Shown piece after piece: positions 6,651 to 13,201 of a DNA stretch of 15,921 nucleotides. A model generated the notes under the pieces. The model was not told the origin of the DNA. It searched no databases and saw only the letters and a list, made by a program, of their open reading frames with translations. The translations under genes and the position numbers were made by a program. This DNA comes from Bacteroidota bacterium (GTDB lineage: Bacteria > Bacteroidota > Bacteroidia > Bacteroidales > VadinHA17), in assembly GCA_012838685.1 (NCBI GenBank), contig DUOU01000073.1, positions 1 to 15,921 of the forward strand. The letters are read 5' to 3'. Numbering within the stretch: position 1 is the first letter of the stretch; every line of letters starts with the position of its first letter.

Positions 6651-7949
6651 TTATCTGCTCTGCGCCGCTGTCCATTCCATGATGGTAACGGGACGACCAT
6701 CGATCTTTACAGGGGTTCCGTCGAAATCGAGAATACACTTGTTGGCGTGCAGATATACCCACGACCAGTGGCCGGGATAGCGGTAGTTTTCTCCTCCGTA
6801 AAAACCGGTGATATCCACTACGTGATCGTAATAGGAAAAATGGACGTTTTTAGCCCCGGCATTTATCAACCGTTCGTAAAATGGCAAAGCGGTCTCCTCT
6901 AGTACCGTTGTGCCATCGTCGGCCGCATGCACGAACCAAATAGGAACATCCTTTAGATTCTTGACATCCTGATCGGTCAGGTTAACGGGACGATAGGAGC
7001 AGGAACTGATAAGCCCGGCCGCAAAAAAATCGGGATGTAACAGCAGCAGTTTGGCGGCCATATAACCGCCGTTGGAACAGCCTGATACATAAATTCTGTT
7101 GCGATCAACCCTGGGATTGTCGGCCAAATATTTCTCTATAAGCGCCATCAAAGCCTCGTTGTAAATATCATTTATATCGCCGCGGGTAGTCTGTCCGTTG
7201 CCGGCGTCCATCCACCTGGTAGGACACTGTGGAACCAAAATATATGCCCCTTCGAAAAGATTCTGTATTTCATCGGACGCATAGTTGGTAACCTTGTTGC
7301 CGACCAGAGGAATTATCGGGTCGGTACCACCTTCGCCACCGCCGTGCAGCCAAATAAACAGGGGAGACTTTGCCGCCCTGGTATTGGGGACAAAAGAGGC
7401 GTAATTCATGGTAATATCACCGTGGGTGAAAACACCCGACAGATCGAAATCGTCCACAAGTGGCATAATGCGGTTGGCTTCGCTGTTCCAAACCTTTCCG
7501 CTGGCGATGTTGGTGATGGTCATATTGTAATCTACCCAACGCACGCCGCTGCATGTTTCACTTCTGAAAGATTCGTAAGGATGTCCTATCCTCAGATTGG
7601 GAGCGACCCTCAACACAAGTGTGACATTTTCTCCCTTATCCACACGGTTTCCATCTTTATCGGAGATATAGGCATAAACAACGGTTCTGTCGCCCGAAGG
7701 GGCATTGGTAATTTCCCCGCAATCAGATGTACGTTCAACGTGAACAGTGAAATCGTCCATATTTACACTTTCCACGGTTTCTCCCATTGGAAGGATGACC
7801 TTACTTACGGCAGGGCCCCAGTCGTATCCCTCAATAACCACCGTATATTCATTATTGGTTGATTGTTGACCTGATTTTCCGCAGGAAAAAAGGGTGACCA
7901 GCGTTATGGCGATAACCAAAAAAGATAAATTCAAGAGAAATTTTTTCAT
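6651..7949 (-). CDS. EstA-like esterase lipoprotein (Ig-like N-terminal region plus alpha/beta-hydrolase domain)
   Basis: The 432-residue protein starts with a lipoprotein signal peptide ending in the lipobox LFSC (residues 20-23), so it should be anchored in a membrane, possibly facing outside. Residues about 33-185 are beta-rich and resemble the Ig-like N-terminal region of EstA-type esterases. The hydrolase domain follows, with the oxyanion motif LHGGGEGG at 201-208 and the nucleophile elbow GCSNGG (Ser292). HAADD (341-345) supplies a candidate Asp and GHWSW (393-397) the likely His394. This arrangement is shared with PHB-depolymerase-like and polysaccharide esterases. It is the last gene of the minus-strand esterase array, 124 bp from the CE1 gene at 8074, with its own candidate promoter and a strong terminator. 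The substrate is inferred to be an acyl ester on a polysaccharide but is not proven. Confidence 0.75.
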   Translation of the reverse strand: MKKFLLNLSFLVIAITLVTLFSCGKSGQQSTNNEYTVVIEGYDWGPAVSKVILPMGETVESVNMDDFTVHVERTSDCGEITNAPSGDRTVVYAYISDKDGNRVDKGENVTLVLRVAPNLRIGHPYESFRSETCSGVRWVDYNMTITNIASGKVWNSEANRIMPLVDDFDLSGVFTHGDITMNYASFVPNTRAAKSPLFIWLHGGGEGGTDPIIPLVGNKVTNYASDEIQNLFEGAYILVPQCPTRWMDAGNGQTTRGDINDIYNEALMALIEKYLADNPRVDRNRIYVSGCSNGGYMAAKLLLLHPDFFAAGLISSCSYRPVNLTDQDVKNLKDVPIWFVHAADDGTTVLEETALPFYERLINAGAKNVHFSYYDHVVDITGFYGGENYRYPGHWSWVYLHANKCILDFDGTPVKIDGRPVTIMEWTAAQSR

Positions 7950-8009
7950 AGTTTTTCATTAAAGGTTAAGTAATTGAGAAAGCTATGGATGGTGAGCCAA
8001 CGCTTCGCT

Positions 8010-8017
8010 CAAAATTA
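8010..8017 (-). promoter_or_regulatory. Candidate -7 element upstream of the EstA-like gene
   Basis: The minus strand reads TAATTTTG (8017-8010), a full match to TAnnTTTG. A TTTG occurs at 8045-8042, but the spacing of 24 bases is longer than usual. The leader to the ATG at 7949 would be about 50 bases. Confidence 0.4.
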
Positions 8018-8073
8018 ACTTTTTTATTCAAGTTATGTTACCAAAAAATTTTTTTATGCTCCATAGGAGAGGG

Positions 8074-9261
8074 TTATTTAAACAGTCGGGGAGCGAAATC
8101 AGACAAGTAATTTCGCCAGTTTGCCCAGGTATGCCCTCCCGATGATTCGTTATAAATATACTTAAAGTCATGTTCATCAAGCTTCTCCCTGAGCAATTTC
8201 ACGCCTTCGTACACAAAGTCTTCCACACCGACGGCAATATAGAAAAGCTTGTAATTGTTTCTCTTCACCTTATCCAGATTTTCATCGTACGACTTAATAA
8301 GATTGGTGGTTACTTCTCCCAACTCCATTTGAATGCCCATACTAAAAACGCCCATGTAATCAAAAAGTCCGGGATTGTTCGCTGAAATGATCTGCGTTTG
8401 CAAACCTCCCATGGAGAGACCGGCAATGGCGCGGTTCTCCTTATTGTTGATCGTTCTGTAATTTTTCTCGATATAGGGCATCACATCGTTGATCAGACTG
8501 TTTGGGAAGACATTTGATGCCATAGTATTCATGGCACCGGCTGTTGGTGCCAATTTTCTATCCGTTATGGCCGCGGTTTGATCGGAATTCCCGTTTGTCA
8601 TCACAACAATCATAGGTTTGGCTTTTCCCTGGGCGATCAGATTATCCAGTATATAGTTGGCACGCCCCAGTGAAGACCATGCGTCCTCATCTCCTCCACC
8701 TCCGTGGAGAAGATATAGGACAGGGTATTTTTCATTGCTCTCTTCGTAGCCGGGAGGGGTGTAGATATACATTCGCCGGTAAAGGCCGAGAGATGGTGAG
8801 TTATACCATACCTTGGACAGAGCGCCATGAGGAACATTGTTTACCTCAAAAATCTCGGAACCCGTTCCTGGAATAATGAGTGTACTCGCATAATTAACCC
8901 CGTCGCGCTGGGCTTTGGGATTTCCCGGATCGATGGCGCGAACACCGTCAACTATTAAGTTATAATGGTACATCGACGGCTCCAGGGGGCCTACGGTTAT
9001 AGACCATACCCCTTCGCTGTTTTTCTCGAAAGTCCCGGTTGTTCCCTGTGCCATCCAACTGCCGTTTAATGTCACATTAGTGGCTTCAGGAGCGTACAGA
9101 CTGAATGTTACGCTGTTATCCGATTTAATATCGGGAGAAACTACCCGCACGTTCTGTTGTCTCTGTATCTCCTGGGCGGAGACGTTGATAACATTTACAA
9201 TACCTGGTTGTAAAGTCATCACGCATATGATCAAAATTGTTTTTAGCGTATGTTTTCCCAT
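8074..9261 (-). CDS. CE1-type secreted esterase, paralog 1 (LQT subgroup)
   Basis: The protein is 395 residues from the ATG at 9261. An in-frame ATG at 9309 would overlap the end of the preceding gene and push the signal peptide inward, so the later start is preferred. A signal peptide (residues 7-29, cleavage A29|Q30) is followed by an E-set/CBM48-like domain (about 42-130: VTLNGSW, MYHYNLIVDG). The esterase domain contains LLHGGGGDEDAW at 184-195. Triad residues are Ser283 in GLSMGG, Asp348 in GVEDF and His377 in GGHTW. Relatives in carbohydrate esterase family 1 remove feruloyl or acetyl groups from xylan. Here the elbow is followed by LQT, not GHT. The gene starts 25 bp after the stop of paralog 2 and is probably cotranscribed with it. 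Confidence 0.88.
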   Translation of the reverse strand: MGKHTLKTILIICVMTLQPGIVNVINVSAQEIQRQQNVRVVSPDIKSDNSVTFSLYAPEATNVTLNGSWMAQGTTGTFEKNSEGVWSITVGPLEPSMYHYNLIVDGVRAIDPGNPKAQRDGVNYASTLIIPGTGSEIFEVNNVPHGALSKVWYNSPSLGLYRRMYIYTPPGYEESNEKYPVLYLLHGGGGDEDAWSSLGRANYILDNLIAQGKAKPMIVVMTNGNSDQTAAITDRKLAPTAGAMNTMASNVFPNSLINDVMPYIEKNYRTINNKENRAIAGLSMGGLQTQIISANNPGLFDYMGVFSMGIQMELGEVTTNLIKSYDENLDKVKRNNYKLFYIAVGVEDFVYEGVKLLREKLDEHDFKYIYNESSGGHTWANWRNYLSDFAPRLFK

Positions 9262-9286
9262 TATTGATGTTTTATGGTAGTTGACT

Positions 9287-10426
9287 TTATTTGAACAGGA
9301 GTTGTCCAATAGTATTCAGGTAGAGCCTCCAGTTTTTCCATTCATGGCCACCGCCCGATATGTACAAGGTATGCTCCATGCCAAGTTCATTCAATATTTT
9401 CTCAAGTCTTTTTGAATTTTCGTATGCCCCGGCATCCTGATCGCCACAACCTATCCAGTAAAGTTTGTACCCGGCTTTCTTGATACCCTCAAGTGCGGTT
9501 TTTGACTGCTCTTCGTCCCTGACTCCGCTGCTCATCGGGCAGATGTAGTCGAACAAATTGGGATAAAGTGTTGAGACCGAAAATGTGTGTCCACCTCCCA
9601 TTGAAAGGCCGGCAACGGCGCGACCCGATTTCTTGGCGATCACTCTGTAATGGCTTTCAATATAAGGAATAATATCCTTGGCCAGAGAATTTACATAAGC
9701 GTTGGCGGCCGCCGGATTGGTTTGTACCGGTACCTGTAAAGTTCTTGCTGCCTGTTGGGTGGCGTTGCCGTTCGGCATAACACAAAGCATTGGCACGGCA
9801 AGACCTTTTTCAATCAGGTTATCGAGGATTTCGCAGGCGCGTCCCATTGATACCCAGGCCTCTTCATCGCCCCCACCACCGTGAAGCAGGTAAAGAACGG
9901 GGTAAGTTTTCCTGCTGTTCGCTTTGTCGTGATACCCATAAGGTGTGTAAACCATCATACGGCGGTTTATGCCGAGAGTTGGGGAATCAAACCATACACT
10001 TTCCAGATTTCCCCGTTTTGTGGCGGTAGAATAGTTTTCCGAACGTTTTCCGGGAACCAGCAGTACACTCAGGTATCTTGTTCCGTCGCGTTGCATCAGA
10101 ATATTGGCCGCATCGTTGACAGCTACACCGTCGACAACAAAATTATAGGTATAAATTTCCGGCTCGGGCGCGGGGAGGGTTATGGACCATATTCCATTAG
10201 CGCCTTTGCTCATCTCAGGTTGGGGATTTGCAGTACCCCTGAGCCATGATCCGTTTAGTTTTACGACAGTAGCGTAATTTCCGGAAATCCTGAAAGTTAC
10301 ACTATCGTTTGTTGCGTTGAATTCGGGAGATGCGGTAGATGGTCGCGCAATATTCCCAATTTCCTGGGCTTGCATAGCTACCGATATTGAGATAGCTAAT
10401 ACAAAAAACATGATACTCTTTTTCAT
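9287..10426 (-). CDS. CE1-type secreted esterase, paralog 2 (GHT subgroup)
   Basis: The 379-residue product has a signal peptide (residues 5-20, cleavage A20|Q21). An E-set/CBM48-like domain spans about 32-125, with VKLNGSW and IYTYNFVVDG. The alpha/beta-hydrolase domain has the oxyanion strand YPVLYLLHGGGGDEEAW. The triad is Ser275 in AGLSMGGGHT, Asp331 in CGDQD and His361 in GGGHEW. It is closest in motifs to paralogs 4 and 5 (shared QRDGTRYLSVLLVPG region and PNGN) but is far less GC-rich: the row at 9361-9420 is about 32% G+C. It precedes paralog 1 by 25 bp, and together they look like a two-gene unit. The substrate is inferred from the CE1 family and not proven. Confidence 0.9.
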   Translation of the reverse strand: MKKSIMFFVLAISISVAMQAQEIGNIARPSTASPEFNATNDSVTFRISGNYATVVKLNGSWLRGTANPQPEMSKGANGIWSITLPAPEPEIYTYNFVVDGVAVNDAANILMQRDGTRYLSVLLVPGKRSENYSTATKRGNLESVWFDSPTLGINRRMMVYTPYGYHDKANSRKTYPVLYLLHGGGGDEEAWVSMGRACEILDNLIEKGLAVPMLCVMPNGNATQQAARTLQVPVQTNPAAANAYVNSLAKDIIPYIESHYRVIAKKSGRAVAGLSMGGGHTFSVSTLYPNLFDYICPMSSGVRDEEQSKTALEGIKKAGYKLYWIGCGDQDAGAYENSKRLEKILNELGMEHTLYISGGGHEWKNWRLYLNTIGQLLFK

Positions 10427-10609
10427 TTGTTTGGGTTTTTTGATTTGTTTATAAAGGTTGTGTAAACCCCGAAGGGTTCAGTACAGTAAATTGTAAAAGT
10501 ATTATAATCAATACGATTGGTATGCCGATAATTATTTTGCCTATGCATATTTTATACTAATAGTATCCTTTTTATTGTTTATTGAAAGGTAGTAATTTTA
10601 TATAATATT
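10427..10609. other. AT-rich intergenic region between paralogs 3 and 2
   Basis: This 183-bp gap holds no gene. The minus-strand TACTTTTA at 10501-10494 is a weak -7 candidate for paralog 2. A short hairpin (AACCC/GGGTT at 10465-10478, loop TTCG on the minus strand) would lie in its leader. No strong terminator for paralog 3 is evident. Confidence 0.35.
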
Positions 10610-11761
10610 TTAGAATAATTTTTGCGCGAATTGATTCAAACATCGTCTCCAGGTTTGCCATTCATGGGCAGTGCCCGGTGATTCGTAAAATTCATGGTTT
10701 ATTCCATTCTCCTTGAAGCCCTGGAGGATTTCCCTGCTTTTGTTATAAATTGAAACTTCGGTTGTTCCCGCGCCCCACCAAAAAAGACGCAGACTGGAGT
10801 TGACCAGTGCCGGATTGCTCAATACTCCATTAAACCCGTTTACCGTGTCAAATTCTCCGGGAGGTCGGCTGAACACACCCAGCCACGCGAACATATTGAG
10901 GTTTGTCAGTCCTATTTGAAGTGTCTGCAGACTTCCCATAGAGAGTCCGGCCAAAGCACGGTGTTCCCTGTCGGGTATTGTCCTGAAGTTTTTATCTACT
11001 GTCGGGATAACATCTTTGAGGAGCATCTGTTCAAAACTGGAGCCGGGCAGGAATTCAATACCGGAATCCATAGATTCATCGGGTTTGAACGCGAAACCAC
11101 TGTTTACAACTATGATCATGGGTTTCGCCTTCTTCTCGGCAATGAGGTTATCGAGAATTATGTTGGCTCTCCCGGCTCTGATCCAGCTTGTTTCGTTTTC
11201 TCCACCTCCATGTTGAAGATAGAGGACAGGATATCTGGCCGTTGTATTTGTTTCATATTCAGCCGGAACATATATGTACATTAACCTGTACGTTTGTGTT
11301 ATGGTGGAAAAAAACCAGAATTCACGGACTTGTCCGTGAGGCACCTGTTTCATCAGGTAAAAATCTTCGCCGGGGGAAGGTACCTCAACGGCACTTCTCC
11401 AGCTTCCGTTGAAAAAAAACTCGCTTGAAGGATCGTTTACAGTGATGCCATCAACTATATAGGCATAGAACTGCATACCCGGCCCGGGGTAGGGAATAAT
11501 AGTACTCCACAGGCCACCTTCTCCGGGATCCAGATCATATTTTTTACCGGCTATCTGTAGTTGGACAGTTTTGGCGTTGGGAGCCCTGTATTGGAAAGCT
11601 AATCTTCCATCATCAGCTATTTTTGGGTATTCTCCGGTCCTGATGTTTGTTGGGGCCCGCTTCCACTCTCCGTCTTGTTTCCAATTTGCCGGAGCCTGTG
11701 AAAAGAGAGGCACGCATAATAATATTGAAACCAACAGGTTTGTGATACGTTTGAAGATCAT
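10610..11761 (-). CDS. CE1-type secreted esterase, divergent paralog 3 (LQT subgroup, Glu at catalytic Asp site)
   Basis: I start at the ATG at 11761 (383 residues), which puts the signal peptide MIFKRITNLLVSILL directly at the N-terminus, with cleavage expected at S21|Q22. The ATG at 11800 adds 13 polar residues. The E-set domain (about 45-125, YAYIVDG) and alpha/beta-hydrolase domain are conserved. Ser274 is in AGLSMGSLQT and His366 in GTAHEW. Where the other four paralogs have Asp, this one has Glu335 (GAGTTEVSIYN). The oxyanion motif is QHGGGENETSW instead of LHGGGGDEDAW. These changes suggest altered specificity or weakened activity. It is the most divergent member of the array and is separated on both sides by gaps of 183 and 255 bp, so it may be transcribed alone. 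Confidence 0.87.
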   Translation of the reverse strand: MIFKRITNLLVSILLCVPLFSQAPANWKQDGEWKRAPTNIRTGEYPKIADDGRLAFQYRAPNAKTVQLQIAGKKYDLDPGEGGLWSTIIPYPGPGMQFYAYIVDGITVNDPSSEFFFNGSWRSAVEVPSPGEDFYLMKQVPHGQVREFWFFSTITQTYRLMYIYVPAEYETNTTARYPVLYLQHGGGENETSWIRAGRANIILDNLIAEKKAKPMIIVVNSGFAFKPDESMDSGIEFLPGSSFEQMLLKDVIPTVDKNFRTIPDREHRALAGLSMGSLQTLQIGLTNLNMFAWLGVFSRPPGEFDTVNGFNGVLSNPALVNSSLRLFWWGAGTTEVSIYNKSREILQGFKENGINHEFYESPGTAHEWQTWRRCLNQFAQKLF

Positions 11762-12016
11762 GTTACTCAATTTTATAGGGTCATCGAAAAAGTTTTTCAT
11801 TGTAATTCTTGGATAGGGCTGGTCGGTTCCGTTAACTGTGGAGAAAAAAATGAGATACCTTAAATGTATAAGAGCCCCGTTTGGAGCGGGGCTCTCATAA
11901 AAACGTGCATTTCAACCGGTTGGGCCCGAAGAGGCCCGAATCCTCGAAAGCCCGGCCAAACCGGGAACCCCCGGAACAATCCCGTCGCGCCGTCCCCATC
12001 GGGCGAAAATCCCTTC
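11762..12016. other. Intergenic region with a GC-rich, hairpin-dense segment
   Basis: This 255-bp gap separates paralogs 4 and 3. The part nearest paralog 3 (11762-11870) is AT-rich and should contain its promoter. TACATTTA on the minus strand (11868-11861) is a near match to TAnnTTTG. The part downstream of paralog 4 (11896-12016) is very GC-rich and holds CCCGG/CCGGG (11951-11965), GGGCC/GGCCC (11922-11937) and the palindrome AACCGGTT (11914-11921). The terminator-like hairpin at 11871-11895 follows. No gene is evident. Confidence 0.5.
11871..11895 (-). terminator. Strong hairpin, probable terminator of the paralog 5-4 unit
   Basis: AGAGCCCCG (11871-11879) and CGGGGCTCT (11887-11895) form a perfect 9-bp stem with a 7-base loop. 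It lies about 120 bases past the stop of the gene at 12017. The sequence after it in the minus direction (TATACATTTAAGG) is only moderately T-rich, so termination is likely but not certain. It also marks the edge of the GC-rich block. Confidence 0.5.
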
Positions 12017-13162
12017 CTATTTGAAGAGCAGCGGGGCGAACTCGTTCAGGTATATCCTCCAGTTGGCCCATGTGTGGCCGCCCGGCGTCACGTAGAAAGT
12101 GTGCTTCAGCCCGTTGTCGGTCAATATCTTGTCCAACGACTTGGCCGATTCAAAGAGGAAGTCCGTGTCGCCGCACGCCAACCAGTAGAGCTTGTAGCCC
12201 GCCTTCTTCAGCGCCTTGAACTGGTCGTTGATGGTGTTGTCCCCGTCCTGCTGTCCCATCAGCCCCATGCTGAGCGGGCAGATGTAGCGGAAGAACCCGG
12301 GGTACATCAGCGAGGTGGTGATGGTGTGTCCGCCTCCCATGGAGAGACCGGCTATGGCCCTGGATTTCGGCCTGGGGTCGACCCTGTACCTCGACTCGAT
12401 GTAGGGAACTATGTCCTCGACGATGCTCTTGGGGTAGAGGTTGCCCATCATGCCCGTCCCGGGGGTGCCAGCGTCGAACCGTTTCTCTGGGATCATCAGC
12501 GTCCTGGCGGCCACCTGCGTGGGGTTGCCGTTGGGCATGACGCACAGCATGGGCTTGGCCAGCCCCTTCTCTATGAGGTTGTCGAGTATCTGGCAGGTCC
12601 GGCCCATGGAGCTCCAAGCGTCCTCATCGCCGCCGGCGCCGTGCAGAAGGTAAAGCACGGGGTACTTCGTCTTGGTGTTGTCGGCGTAGCCGTAGGGGGT
12701 GTAGACGAACATGCGGCGCTCCATGCCCAGCGTCGGGGAATCGTACCAAACCTCCTCAAGGTTGCCCCGCTGGTTGGCCTCGTAATAGTTCTCCGTCACC
12801 TTTCCGGGGACCAGCAACACGCTGAGATAACGGGTACCGTCCCTCTGCATGACAACGTTGCCAGGGTCGTTGATGGTGACGCCATCGACGTTGAAGCTGT
12901 AGGTGTAAAGCTCGCTGGCGGGGGTAGGGACGGTGACCGACCATATCCCGTTCTCTCCCTTGACCATATCGACAGAGCCTCCGGGCCAGGAGCCGTTGAG
13001 CTTTACCGCATAGGCGTAAGGGGCCGACACGTTGAAAGTAACCTCCGTCTCGCCGATTACCGGGGAGGCGACTCTTTGCATGCCCATAAAGTTCCCTATC
13101 TCCTGGGTATAGGAACTCGCAATGATAAACATGCATATAACTGAAAATATAAGTTTTCTCAT
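12017..13162 (-). CDS. CE1-type secreted esterase, paralog 4 (GHT subgroup, GC-rich)
   Basis: The 381-residue product has a signal peptide (residues 4-19, cleavage T19|Q20) and an E-set/CBM48-like domain (about 31-120: VKLNGSW, LYTYSFNVDG). The esterase domain carries LLHGAGGDEDAW at 172-183. Triad residues are Ser274 in AGLSMGGGHT, Asp334 in CGDTDF and His363 in GGHTWANWR. It is visibly the closest match to paralog 5 at both protein and DNA level. Base composition is high (41 of 60 bases G or C at 12601-12660), which creates long meaningless open frames on the other strand. The signal-peptide end of the gene is AT-rich. It starts 39 bp after paralog 5 ends and is probably cotranscribed with it. 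Acetyl or feruloyl esterase activity is inferred from the family. Confidence 0.9.
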   Translation of the reverse strand: MRKLIFSVICMFIIASSYTQEIGNFMGMQRVASPVIGETEVTFNVSAPYAYAVKLNGSWPGGSVDMVKGENGIWSVTVPTPASELYTYSFNVDGVTINDPGNVVMQRDGTRYLSVLLVPGKVTENYYEANQRGNLEEVWYDSPTLGMERRMFVYTPYGYADNTKTKYPVLYLLHGAGGDEDAWSSMGRTCQILDNLIEKGLAKPMLCVMPNGNPTQVAARTLMIPEKRFDAGTPGTGMMGNLYPKSIVEDIVPYIESRYRVDPRPKSRAIAGLSMGGGHTITTSLMYPGFFRYICPLSMGLMGQQDGDNTINDQFKALKKAGYKLYWLACGDTDFLFESAKSLDKILTDNGLKHTFYVTPGGHTWANWRIYLNEFAPLLFK

Positions 13163-13201
13163 CTCTAATGTTTTTGTTTCATGTGATATTATTAAACGGT
13201 C

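Noticed and set aside
8043..8069. A6T7 tract with a nearby CTCC/GGAG hairpin, considered as a terminator of paralog 1
   Set aside because: The stem is only 4 bp with a 3-base loop, and the A-run lies between stem and T-run. It is too weak to call.
10465..10478. Small hairpin AACCC-TTCG-GGGTT (minus strand) upstream of paralog 2, considered as a terminator or leader element
   Set aside because: It has only five base pairs and no following T-run. It is recorded within the intergenic entry and not as a separate feature.
12150..12617. Minus-strand 155-codon frame inside paralog 4
   Set aside because: It overlaps the esterase in another frame, is compositionally biased (His, Arg, Gly) and shows no domain. 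It is a by-product of high GC.
11864..13144. Open frame of 426 codons on the plus strand, opposite paralog 4
   Set aside because: It runs antisense to a well-supported esterase in a GC-rich region where stop codons are rare. It has no signal peptide or known domain and is rich in Val, Gly, His and Arg as expected of a shadow frame.
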